Source: Candidatus Zixiibacteriota bacterium | GTDB taxonomy: Bacteria > Zixibacteria > MSB-5A5 > SM1-73 | Assembly: GCA_023127875.1 (NCBI GenBank) | Contig: JAGMFA010000023.1 | Location: 1 to 17,820, forward strand | Direction: 5' to 3' | DNA length: 17,820 nucleotides | Shown here: positions 8,190 through 14,561 of the stretch, one piece after another | Layout: every line of letters starts with the position of its first letter | How positions within the stretch are numbered: the stretch's first letter is position 1 | Program-made: the position numbers and the translations under genes | Notes under the pieces: model-generated | Database searches by the model: none | The model's input: only the letters and a program-made list of their open reading frames with translations | What the model was told of the DNA's origin: nothing

Positions 8190-8558
8190 GACAACTTTAG
8201 GAGAGTACAGGCACAAGGTATCCAGGTTTGTAGACTGATTTATTTAAGTGAAGAGGAGTTTGAGTTTTTAAAGCTAAAAAGGCTTGATTTTTTAAAAAGG
8301 GGGAGCGATTTTTACAAAGAACCTTCAAAAGGGAGGAAGGGTTATAAAAAAGAAGCTCTCAGAGGCTCTACAAGCGAAGATCTCAAGAGGGGGAGAGGTA
8401 ATTTACCCCCTGCTATGAACCAACCAATATTCTGGCTACGCGTGATTCTTTATTCTGGAGTTGGAGGAGATGCGTATGCACTCATACGAGGTTGCCGAAT
8501 ACTTTCGGGACTTATCCGAATCTGGATCCATAGGACAAGATACGGAGGAGCATGGTAA
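8190..8558 (+). pseudogene. Open frame without a usable start, possible gene remnant
   Basis: An uninterrupted frame runs from after a TAG at 8187 to TAA at 8556-8558 but has no in-frame ATG, GTG or TTG with a ribosome binding site at its front. The first part reads like protein (RLIYLSEEEFEFLKLKRLDF, then LKRGSDFYKEPSKGRKGYKK). The last third is made of the dispersed repeats at 8469-8489 and 8514-8536. It may be a decayed gene whose 5' end is lost, or chance. I assign no function. Confidence 0.2.
8469..8536. repeat. Second copies of two dispersed repeats
   Basis: 8469-8489 (GATGCGTATGCACTCATACG plus A) matches 299-319 at 20 of 21 bases. 8514-8536 is copy 2 of the micro-palindrome family, with ATCCGAATCTGGATCC followed by ATAGGAC. 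The two families also occur together at 188-326, in the opposite order, so they may tend to cluster. Confidence 0.75.
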
Positions 8559-8612
8559 TAGAAGAGAGGTTATACGCATTGATCCAGGGCTAAGAAAAAG
8601 ATGACCTCCTTT

Positions 8613-8643
8613 ACCGCTTTTAGCGGTATCCCGCCATAGGCGG
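8613..8643. repeat. Paired short palindromes upstream of transposase
   Basis: ACCGCT-TTT-AGCGGT (8613-8627) is followed by CCGCC-ATA-GGCGG (8631-8643). A similar stem, CCCCGCC-AAA-GGCGGGG (8818-8834), lies inside the transposase gene and is read as PAKGG. There is no T-run, so a terminator role is unlikely. Confidence 0.6.
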
Positions 8644-9189
8644 TGATGGGGTTGATAATTTTATATTGTCAACCCAACGAATGAAGGACAAAGGAGGTCG
8701 AATGAAATATTACGATTTAATCAGGGATATGTCAAACAAATTTAATTATAGACTTAGGATGGTAGAATATGCCTTACAGAATGGTATAAGTGAGGCGGCC
8801 CGAGAATACAAGACCACCCCCGCCAAAGGCGGGGTAAGTAAATGGGTGGAACGTTATCAAGAAGAAGGGCTGGAAGGTCTTAAAGACAAAAAGAAGACAC
8901 CCAAGCATATACCTCATAAGTTAAAGCCGGAGGATGAGGCCAGGATAGTGGAGTTGAGGCGGGATCATCCTTCCTGGGGTTCCCGGTGTCTGATTGAGCG
9001 TTATCACGTTAAAGGAAGCCATAGTGCGGTAAACAGAGTCATCAAACAAAATAATCTCATTAAACCCAAGAGGAAGCGTTGGCGTAAACGTAAAGACTTA
9101 TCGGAGCTGAAGAAGAAGATGAAGTTCTTTGAACAAAGTCAGATAGACACCAAAAACCTCTCGGACATCTATCAATACTGGCCTTTTAT

Positions 9190-9222
9190 AGATTCGTTTC
9201 ACTCACTACAAGTGAGGAGATT
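9190..9222. repeat. Probable short insertion inside the transposase gene
   Basis: AGATT occurs at 9190-9194 and 9218-9222, 28 bases apart. Between them lies the palindrome CTCACT-ACA-AGTGAG and a stretch whose reverse complement (TGAGTGAAACGAATC) resembles the TGAGCGAAGCGAAA repeat of 86-132. The encoded DSFHSLQV separates YWPFI from RRLRLPRFEYT, which I would expect to be adjacent in this family. A 24-base in-frame insertion fits that expectation; a clean 28-base insertion would not keep the frame. Confidence 0.45.
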
Positions 9223-9755
9223 GAGACTCCCCAGATTCGAATACACTTTAAGAGAACTCTCCACCGGGACCTGCTTTTTTGCCTATGCTGATCGAAATAA
9301 CTCCACCTATGCCTCATTTTTTGCCCAATACGTTATAGAACACCTGAAGAGTTATGGGATAAAGACCGCTACCATCATCTGGTAGACGGATAATGGTTCT
9401 GAGTTCATTGGCAATGTGAGGAAGAAGATAAACCGGCCTTCTGCCTTTGAAAAAGAATTAAAAGCAAACGATATAGAACATGGAAGGATCCCTCCCAGAT
9501 CTCCTCATCTTCAAGGAGATGTAGAGACTTTTCATAGGTTAGTTGAAGAAGAACTTTATGAAGTAGAATCTTATGATAACCGGATAGAATTTTTAGGCAA
9601 GACTTATGCTTACCAGCTTTACTTCAATTACATCCGGAGGAATAGATACCGGGATAATAAATCACCGGTTGAGATATTAAAAGAGAGATTCCCCCAGATA
9701 GATGAGGGTGTGCTCAATCTACCCCCAATAAGACTGGAAATACTATTTGACTCAT

Positions 9756-9778
9756 GTCCACAGGATCCAAATTCGGAC
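9756..9778. repeat. Micro-palindrome family copy 3 (inverted), inside transposase gene
   Basis: GTCCACAGGATCC then AAATTCGGAC is the reverse orientation of copy 1. It is read as CPQDPNSD in the transposase C-terminus. The frame is kept, consistent with an insertion of 24 or 27 bases. Confidence 0.75.
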
Positions 9779-9796
9779 TATAAACAGAAACATAAA

Positions 9797-9849
9797 AGTG
9801 GGCAGGCACCCGCCCGCCTGAGCAAACGCTCACCCATCCGTCTGAGTGG
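9797..9849. repeat. 48-nt palindrome-rich insertion with 5-bp target duplication
   Basis: AGTGG at 9797-9801 is exactly repeated at 9845-9849. Removing the 48 bases 9802-9849 leaves the frame intact and joins KHKS to GYHVPIPV. The insert contains GCAGGC...GCCTG and TGAGC...GCTCA inverted segments. The insert encodes a low-complexity basic stretch (QAPARLSKRSPIRLSG). Confidence 0.7.
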
Positions 9850-9974
9850 ATACCATGTACCTATACCTGTCCAGTCAGTTTCAAAAACTCCTTGACTTTA
9901 TTAGTTTTTCGGTTAAGTTACAATAAGACAAAGAGGTATAACAGTTGGTGAATTCTGTCATTTCAAAGGAGGAT

Positions 9975-11204
9975 ATGGTGAGTCTGAACTGGATTTTTTC
10001 TGTTAGAGCGCAGGAGATGAAGAGTTCCGCCATCCGGGAAATATTGAAAATAACTGAAAAACCTGATGTTATCTCCTTTGCCGGGGGTCTGCCTGCACCG
10101 GAGCTTTTCCCCATTAAACAGCTGAAAAAAGCATGTGAGAAGGTTCTGGATAACTATGGACCTAAAGCCTTACAATACAGCCTTACTAGCGGGGTTCTGC
10201 CATTACGCCAAATTCTGGCTGAGCGTCTGTCCCAAAAAGGGATGACTCTCACAGAGGACAACATTTTCATCACCGGAGGCTCACAACAGGGTTTGGATCT
10301 GGCTGGGAGGGTTTTTCTGGACAATAGAAGCGTGATAATCTGCGAGAGTCCAACCTATCTTGGAGCAATTCAGGCGTTTAATGCTTACAATCCCCAGTAC
10401 GTTACCGTGGATATGGATAAAGAGGGGATGATTGTGGAGCAACTGGAGGAGAATATAAAGAAATACAAACCCCGATTTATCTATGTGGTCTCCAATTTTC
10501 AAAATCCATCTGGCGCAACCTTAAGCCTCAAAAGAAGAAAAGATCTGATCGGGCTGGCAAAAGAATACTACATTCCCATTATTGATGATAATCCCTATGG
10601 CGAGCTAAGGTATGTGGGCGAGGATGTCCCCTCACTCAAAAGTCTGGGTGGTGACCTGGTGATTGAGTTGGGAACTTGTTCCAAAATTGTGTCACCCGGC
10701 TTGAGGATTGGCTGGGTGGCAGCCTCCACCGAAGTGATGACCATGTTCGAACGGATGAAGCAAGGGGCAGATCTGCATACTAATACCTTCGCTCAGTATG
10801 TTTTATATGAGTATATAAAGGCTGGAAACTTAGATCGCCATATCCAGGAAATTAAAGTCGCTTACAGTGAAAGAAGGGATGTGATGATAGAGGCATTGAA
10901 GGAACATTTCCCTGAAAATGTGACATGGGTGGAGCCTAAGGGAGGACTTTTCCTCTGGGTGGAATTACCCCAGGAGATCTCCGCCACCAAGCTTTTGGAT
11001 GAGGCAGTAAAACAGAAAGTGGCTTATGTTCCGGGAAAGCCTTTTTATCCTTATGAAGATAAAGATAACACCTTGCGACTGAACTTCTCCAATGCCAGCC
11101 CAGACATGATAAGGGAAGGGATAAAAAGATTGGGCAAGGTTTTCCAGGAGAACGTCAAAATCCTTAATCTGAAGAAAGAAAAGACTCAACAAAGAGTAGG
11201 TTAA
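9975..11204 (+). CDS. PLP-dependent aminotransferase (2-aminoadipate/MocR-type, fold type I)
   Basis: Cytoplasmic transaminase of the class I/II group, closest in pattern to LysN-like 2-aminoadipate or aromatic/branched-chain aminotransferases. Visible: FAGGLPAPELFP near the N-terminus, GGSQQGLDLAGR for phosphate binding, QNPSG, DDNPYGELRY with the cofactor Asp and Tyr, the Schiff-base lysine K237 in GTCSKIVSPGLRIGW, and the carboxylate Arg in LRLNFS. There is no N-terminal GntR helix-turn-helix, so it is the stand-alone enzyme and not a MocR regulator. It is full length at about 409 residues. AAAGGAGG at 9965-9972 sits close to ATG 9975 and is better spaced to GTG 9978; either could be the true start, and a TTG at 9945 is less likely. 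The substrate cannot be fixed from sequence. It stands alone between two transposase remnants. Confidence 0.93.
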   Translation: MVSLNWIFSVRAQEMKSSAIREILKITEKPDVISFAGGLPAPELFPIKQLKKACEKVLDNYGPKALQYSLTSGVLPLRQILAERLSQKGMTLTEDNIFITGGSQQGLDLAGRVFLDNRSVIICESPTYLGAIQAFNAYNPQYVTVDMDKEGMIVEQLEENIKKYKPRFIYVVSNFQNPSGATLSLKRRKDLIGLAKEYYIPIIDDNPYGELRYVGEDVPSLKSLGGDLVIELGTCSKIVSPGLRIGWVAASTEVMTMFERMKQGADLHTNTFAQYVLYEYIKAGNLDRHIQEIKVAYSERRDVMIEALKEHFPENVTWVEPKGGLFLWVELPQEISATKLLDEAVKQKVAYVPGKPFYPYEDKDNTLRLNFSNASPDMIREGIKRLGKVFQENVKILNLKKEKTQQRVG

Positions 11205-11260
11205 AGATATATTCCCGTGCTGGCAGGGGCTACCTGTCAAATATACAGACATTGTATAGT

Positions 11261-11783
11261 TTACAGATCGATTTCTGATAAATCAATAGATGTTTTTGGT
11301 AAGGGATAATCAAATTTACCAATCGGTTTAGAGTCGTGGTAGACAAACAATGTTTCTTTGGCAGTAGGATAATTGATGCCTTTGGGTTGATCTCTTGCCC
11401 GTTTGCGTATCAAATCGTTACGTTTAAGAATCCGGTTAATAGTTACAATAGGAGGTGGATTTATCCCTTGCTGTCTTAGATGTCAGCTAATATTAAATGC
11501 TCCGATTTGAGCATAAAGCTCTTTCTCTAGGCGTTTTCTGATCTGGATTATAGTCCGAATTCTGGATCCATAGGATTTGTTCCATGTCTTCGTCAATTCT
11601 TTTGGGGATACGATGGGGTCTTCGAGATTGATCTTTGGTCCACTCTTCCCCGTCAAGTCGAAAGCGCTTCAGCCATTTAAAAAACCATGCTTCACTTTTA
11701 CCAAGACTTTGATAGATTTCTTTGGGAGATTCTCCATTCTGGTATCTCCGGATAGCTATTTCTCTTAGTTTTTTTGCGTCCAT
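11261..11783 (-). pseudogene. Transposase remnant (IS481-like N-terminus), frameshifted by a 28-nt insertion
   Basis: The first 70 residues form a clear helix-turn-helix transposase N-terminus (MDAKKLREIAIRRYQNGESP, then KSEAWFFKWLKRFRLDG), with ATG at 11781-11783 and AAAAAGGAGG upstream. At 11545-11577 a 28-base insertion shifts the frame. Deleting those 28 bases gives a frame of exactly 165 codons to TAA at 11261-11263. That frame continues IQIRKRLEKELYAQIGAFNI, then HLRQQGINPPPIVTINRIL, down to YHDSKPIGKFDYP. One TGA (11483-11485) inside it sits where Trp is expected. The catalytic DDE core is missing, so the gene was already truncated. It is at least triply damaged. Confidence 0.85.
11545..11577. 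repeat. Micro-palindrome family copy 4 with 5-bp flanking duplication
   Basis: GGATT at 11545-11549 is repeated exactly at 11573-11577, enclosing the 23-base unit 11550-11572 (ATAGTCCGAATTCTGGATCC plus ATA). The inserted length is 28 bases. This is the best-dated copy because the host frame before insertion can be reconstructed. Confidence 0.8.
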
Positions 11784-11829
11784 ACTGACCTCCTTTTTGT
11801 AGGAAGATCAGTATAGACAGTTATAGCAG

Positions 11830-11877
11830 AAACTCTACGATGTCTATATACAAGTTGACATTAAAACTCTACGATGT
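11830..11877. repeat. 14-bp direct repeat upstream of the transposase remnant
   Basis: AAACTCTACGATGT occurs at 11830-11843 and 11864-11877, 34 bases apart, with TGACA between them. Its position just upstream of the transposase start suggests the end of the insertion sequence, where internal repeats often serve as transposase binding sites. No matching opposite end is visible. The rest, up to 12049, shows no gene or clear signal. Confidence 0.5.
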
Positions 11878-12049
11878 GTTGATATTCGTCAAGTAGTGTT
11901 TGGATGGGATCAGGTAAGAGATACTTTCCTCTTGATGAGCCTACAGAGTGACAAAAAATCTTTCTGACTGCCAAACGAAGAGATCCATTTCCAAGGATGG
12001 CTTCCTTGCGTCATTTTCTGGATATTCTGAAAAATGAAGTGAGGTTTTT

Positions 12050-13414
12050 GTGATAGACACGCATGCACACGTGGATTTCAAACAATTTGACCAGGACAGA
12101 TCGAAGGTCATACAATATGCTTTCTCCAATGGGGTGGAGAGAATAATCAATGTGGGATGTGATCTGAAGTCCAGCCAGAATTCGGTTAAGCTAACTGAAG
12201 AATATGACCAAATATATGCCGCTGTTGGATTCCATCCGCATGATGCTAAAAATTTAACTGAAGAATCTCTTAAAAAGATTGAGAAGCTTGCTCAGCACAA
12301 AAAAGTGGTGTCTATTGGTGAGATCGGCCTGGATTTTTACAGGAATCTTTCTCCTTCAGAAGATCAAACCAATGCTTTCAAAAAACAGATCGGCTTGGCC
12401 AAAGATCTTAAACTCCCCATAGTGGTGCACGTGCGAGAAGCCTGGGATCCGGCACTTACTATCCTCAAAGAGACTAAAGCCGATTTCGTCGGTGGAGTTC
12501 TTCATTCGTTCACTGGAAACTCAAGACATGCCAGGATGGCTCAGGATATGGGATTTTATCTTGGTTTCAACGGAATGCTGACCTATCCCGATTCTAAATC
12601 TGGACAGATAGCAAAGGGAGTTTCATTAGATTCAATTCTGGTAGAGACCGATTGTCCCTATCTTTCGCCGAACCCTCATAGAGGCAAAAGAAATCAACCT
12701 GCTTACGTAAAATCTGTATTAGAGAAACTGAGCGAGCTTTTTTCTCCTTTAACTTTTCAGGATGTGGAGCGGATCACATCATTGAACGCCTGCCGCCTTT
12801 TCAATCTGGACAAGAAGATTCTCCCAAAGATAGCCTATCCCATTCGTGATTCTCTATACTTAAACGTCACCAATCGCTGTTCCAACGCCTGCGTGTTTTG
12901 TGTGCGAAACTTTACCGATTTTGTCAAGGGCCACAATTTGCGACTTAATCATGAGCCTGAATATGATGAGGTGATAAATTCCATCAATCATCCAGATGGA
13001 TACCGAGAGGTGGTTTTCTGTGGCTATGGTGAGCCAACCATGCGTTTGGACTTGCTTAAAGACGTGGCACGATATCTTAAAAGCAAAAATGCAGAAGTGA
13101 GGCTAAACACAAACGGTCAAGGAAATCTTATCCATAAGAGAAACATAGTGCCAGAGTTGGTGGACTTAATAGATGTAGTCTCTGTAAGCCTGAATGTAGA
13201 TGACGGTGAAAAATATGAACGACTGTGTAAACCTCGTCTTGGAGAAAATGCTTTCGGGCAGGTGATCGCTTTTGCCAAACAATGCAAGGAGCTTTTGCCC
13301 CGGACTGTTCTCACCGTGCTGGACATGCCGGAGGTGGATTTGAAAAAGTGCGAAAAAATTTCAAGAGAGCTGGGCGTGGAATTTAGAATCAGGCACTACC
13401 ATAAAGTGGGATGA
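12050..13414 (+). CDS. TatD family metal-dependent hydrolase fused to a TatD-associated radical SAM domain
   Basis: Residues 1-255 are a complete TatD-type hydrolase (deoxyribonuclease-like TIM barrel). Metal ligands are visible: H5 and H7 (THAHVDF), E91 (GEIGLDFY), H127 (VVHVREA), H152 (LHSFTG) and D201 (ETDCPY), plus the PHRGKRNQPAYV signature. Residues 265-454 are a radical SAM domain with the cluster motif C277-X3-C281-X2-C284 (NRCSNACVFCVR), then GYGEPTMR for SAM binding. A separate radical SAM protein encoded beside TatD is a known family; here the two are one polypeptide. Start GTG 12050 has GTGAGG upstream and gives the normal TatD N-terminus. It is followed after 236 bases by rsmA, a common partner of tatD. 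The role of the fused enzyme is unknown; nucleic-acid repair or modification is inference. Confidence 0.92.
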   Translation: MIDTHAHVDFKQFDQDRSKVIQYAFSNGVERIINVGCDLKSSQNSVKLTEEYDQIYAAVGFHPHDAKNLTEESLKKIEKLAQHKKVVSIGEIGLDFYRNLSPSEDQTNAFKKQIGLAKDLKLPIVVHVREAWDPALTILKETKADFVGGVLHSFTGNSRHARMAQDMGFYLGFNGMLTYPDSKSGQIAKGVSLDSILVETDCPYLSPNPHRGKRNQPAYVKSVLEKLSELFSPLTFQDVERITSLNACRLFNLDKKILPKIAYPIRDSLYLNVTNRCSNACVFCVRNFTDFVKGHNLRLNHEPEYDEVINSINHPDGYREVVFCGYGEPTMRLDLLKDVARYLKSKNAEVRLNTNGQGNLIHKRNIVPELVDLIDVVSVSLNVDDGEKYERLCKPRLGENAFGQVIAFAKQCKELLPRTVLTVLDMPEVDLKKCEKISRELGVEFRIRHYHKVG

Positions 13415-13510
13415 ATCTGTGATCGCCATGTTTTCTTTTACCTCATGAAAACTTGTCAATTTATATCAATCCCATAGCTTGAGAAGTAAATTTTGCAGAA
13501 AACCCCTTTC

Positions 13511-13608
13511 GGCAGGGCTAAATGCCCTGCCCTATGAATGATAAGTTATTGTATCTCATAGGGGCGGGAATTCATCCCGCCTCAAAGTGGGACTTTTTCA
13601 ACAGTCCC
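13511..13608. repeat. Intergenic composite of three hairpins
   Basis: GGCAGGGC-TAAAT-GCCCTGCC (13511-13531) is followed by GGCGGGA-ATTCA-TCCCGCC (13563-13581) and GGGACT...AGTCCC (13589-13608). The first hairpin resembles the sequence at the window's end (GGCAGAGCTAAATGCCCTTC), and both neighbourhoods contain a (C)TGTTGAAAAA motif in one orientation or the other. It lies between tatD-rSAM and rsmA. Confidence 0.75.
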
Positions 13609-13650
13609 TAAGGCAGATACTTTAAAAATCACCAGGGCAAAAGATGAGTT

Positions 13651-14457
13651 TTGGATGTGAGACCTAAAAGGAGCTTAAGTCAAAATTTCCTCACCAATGA
13701 TAGAGCCGCCAAAAGAATCGTTGAAAGCCTGAATCTGAAAAAAGATGATACGGTTCTGGAGATCGGAGCGGGTAAGGGAGCTTTGACCAGACATTTATTG
13801 GATAAGGCGAAGAAAGTCTATGCGGTAGAGGTGGACAAACGGTTATGCTCTTTTCTGCAACAAAGGTTTGGTGATAAAGAAAATCTAAAGACAATAAATA
13901 AAGACATCTTAAAGATAAATTTCAGGGATTTGATTGGTCCGGGAAGCTCTTGCAAGATTGTGGGAAATCTGCCCTATCAGATTACTTCTCCGGTTCTCTC
14001 TCTTCTTTTGGAAAATAAAGAATTTATCGCTCTTTGCGTGCTGATGGTTCAGAAAGAAGTGGCTTTACGAATCTGCGCAGTTCCGGGAAACAAGGATTGG
14101 TCTCCTCTATCCATTGCGGTCCAACTCTACTCCGACGTAAAAATTCTTTTTCATCTTAAGCCCAACTCTTTTTTTCCTCCGCCCAAGGTGGATTCATCCG
14201 TGATTAAGATCGTTTTTCTTTCAAAACCGAGAATTCATGTAACGGACGTGGAGTTTTTCTTCAGGGTGGTGCGATCAGCTTTTGGGCAGAGAAGAAAAAT
14301 GGTGTTAAACTCTTTGGCGGCTAATTTAGATTTGCCTAAAAGGAAAATCGAAGTTATCTTGAATAAGACCGGCATCGACCCTCAAAGACGTGCAGAGACT
14401 TTGAGCTTGAACGAATTCGCTAAATTGTCCTCTGCCATGTGTGAGATTTTGAATTAA
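13651..14457 (+). CDS. rsmA: 16S rRNA (adenine1518-N6/adenine1519-N6)-dimethyltransferase
   Basis: RsmA/KsgA dimethylates two adjacent adenines in the 3'-terminal hairpin of 16S rRNA, a late step in small-subunit assembly; loss gives kasugamycin resistance in known bacteria. Seen here: the N-terminal KRSLSQNFL signature, SAM-binding LEIGAGKGALT at 36-46, acidic AVEVDKR, catalytic NLPYQI at 106-111, and the C-terminal helical domain with FFPPPKVDSSVI and RSAFGQRRKM. The length, 268 residues, is normal. The start is not ATG: TTG 13651 or GTG 13657 both fit the family N-terminus. A hairpin cluster separates it from the upstream gene, so co-transcription is possible but unproved. Confidence 0.95.
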   Translation: MDVRPKRSLSQNFLTNDRAAKRIVESLNLKKDDTVLEIGAGKGALTRHLLDKAKKVYAVEVDKRLCSFLQQRFGDKENLKTINKDILKINFRDLIGPGSSCKIVGNLPYQITSPVLSLLLENKEFIALCVLMVQKEVALRICAVPGNKDWSPLSIAVQLYSDVKILFHLKPNSFFPPPKVDSSVIKIVFLSKPRIHVTDVEFFFRVVRSAFGQRRKMVLNSLAANLDLPKRKIEVILNKTGIDPQRRAETLSLNEFAKLSSAMCEILN

Positions 14458-14476
14458 GAGCAAGGTGAAAATTGCG

Positions 14477-14508
14477 TTGTAGGGGCAATTCATGAATTGC
14501 CCCTACAA
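14477..14508. repeat. Perfect 32-bp palindrome
   Basis: The 16 bases TTGTAGGGGCAATTCA are followed directly by their exact reverse complement. It lies 20 bases past the rsmA stop. The centre TTCATGAA leaves no loop, so in RNA it forms a long stem with a forced small loop. No T-run follows, so intrinsic termination is not supported; it may be a dispersed repeat or a protein binding site. Confidence 0.85.
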
Positions 14509-14561
14509 ATGGATGAGGTGTTGAATTGAGATTAATGGAAAGAATGTGAAGTGAGAATATA

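Larger units (their letters stand above)
8702..9895 (+). pseudogene. DDE-type transposase (IS481/integrase-core like), interrupted by one TAG
   Basis: Insertion-sequence transposase. The N-terminus has helix-turn-helix segments (ISEAAREYKTT, then VSKWVERYQEEGLEGLKDKK). The integrase core follows, with a first Asp (QIDTKNLSD), a second Asp in TDNGSEF, and a Glu in PHLQGDVETFHRLVEEELY, then KSPVEILKERFP. Codon 228 (9383-9385) is TAG exactly before TDNGSEF; the reading frame is otherwise continuous. A C-to-T change from CAG (Gln) would explain it, so the copy is inactive unless the stop is suppressed. The start chosen is ATG 8702 with AAGGAGGT at 8691-8698, not the TTG at 8666. The gene carries palindromic inserts at about 8818, 9190, 9756 and 9802. 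I could not define the terminal inverted repeats. Confidence 0.85.

Noticed and set aside
9190..9222. Clean 28-bp insertion with AGATT target duplication
   Set aside because: The 5-bp match and 28-base spacing are real, but removing 28 bases breaks the transposase frame, so I kept it only as a probable insertion of uncertain limits.
9945..9974. TTG start adding ten residues to the aminotransferase
   Set aside because: The strong AAAGGAGG lies inside this extension and points to ATG 9975 or GTG 9978.
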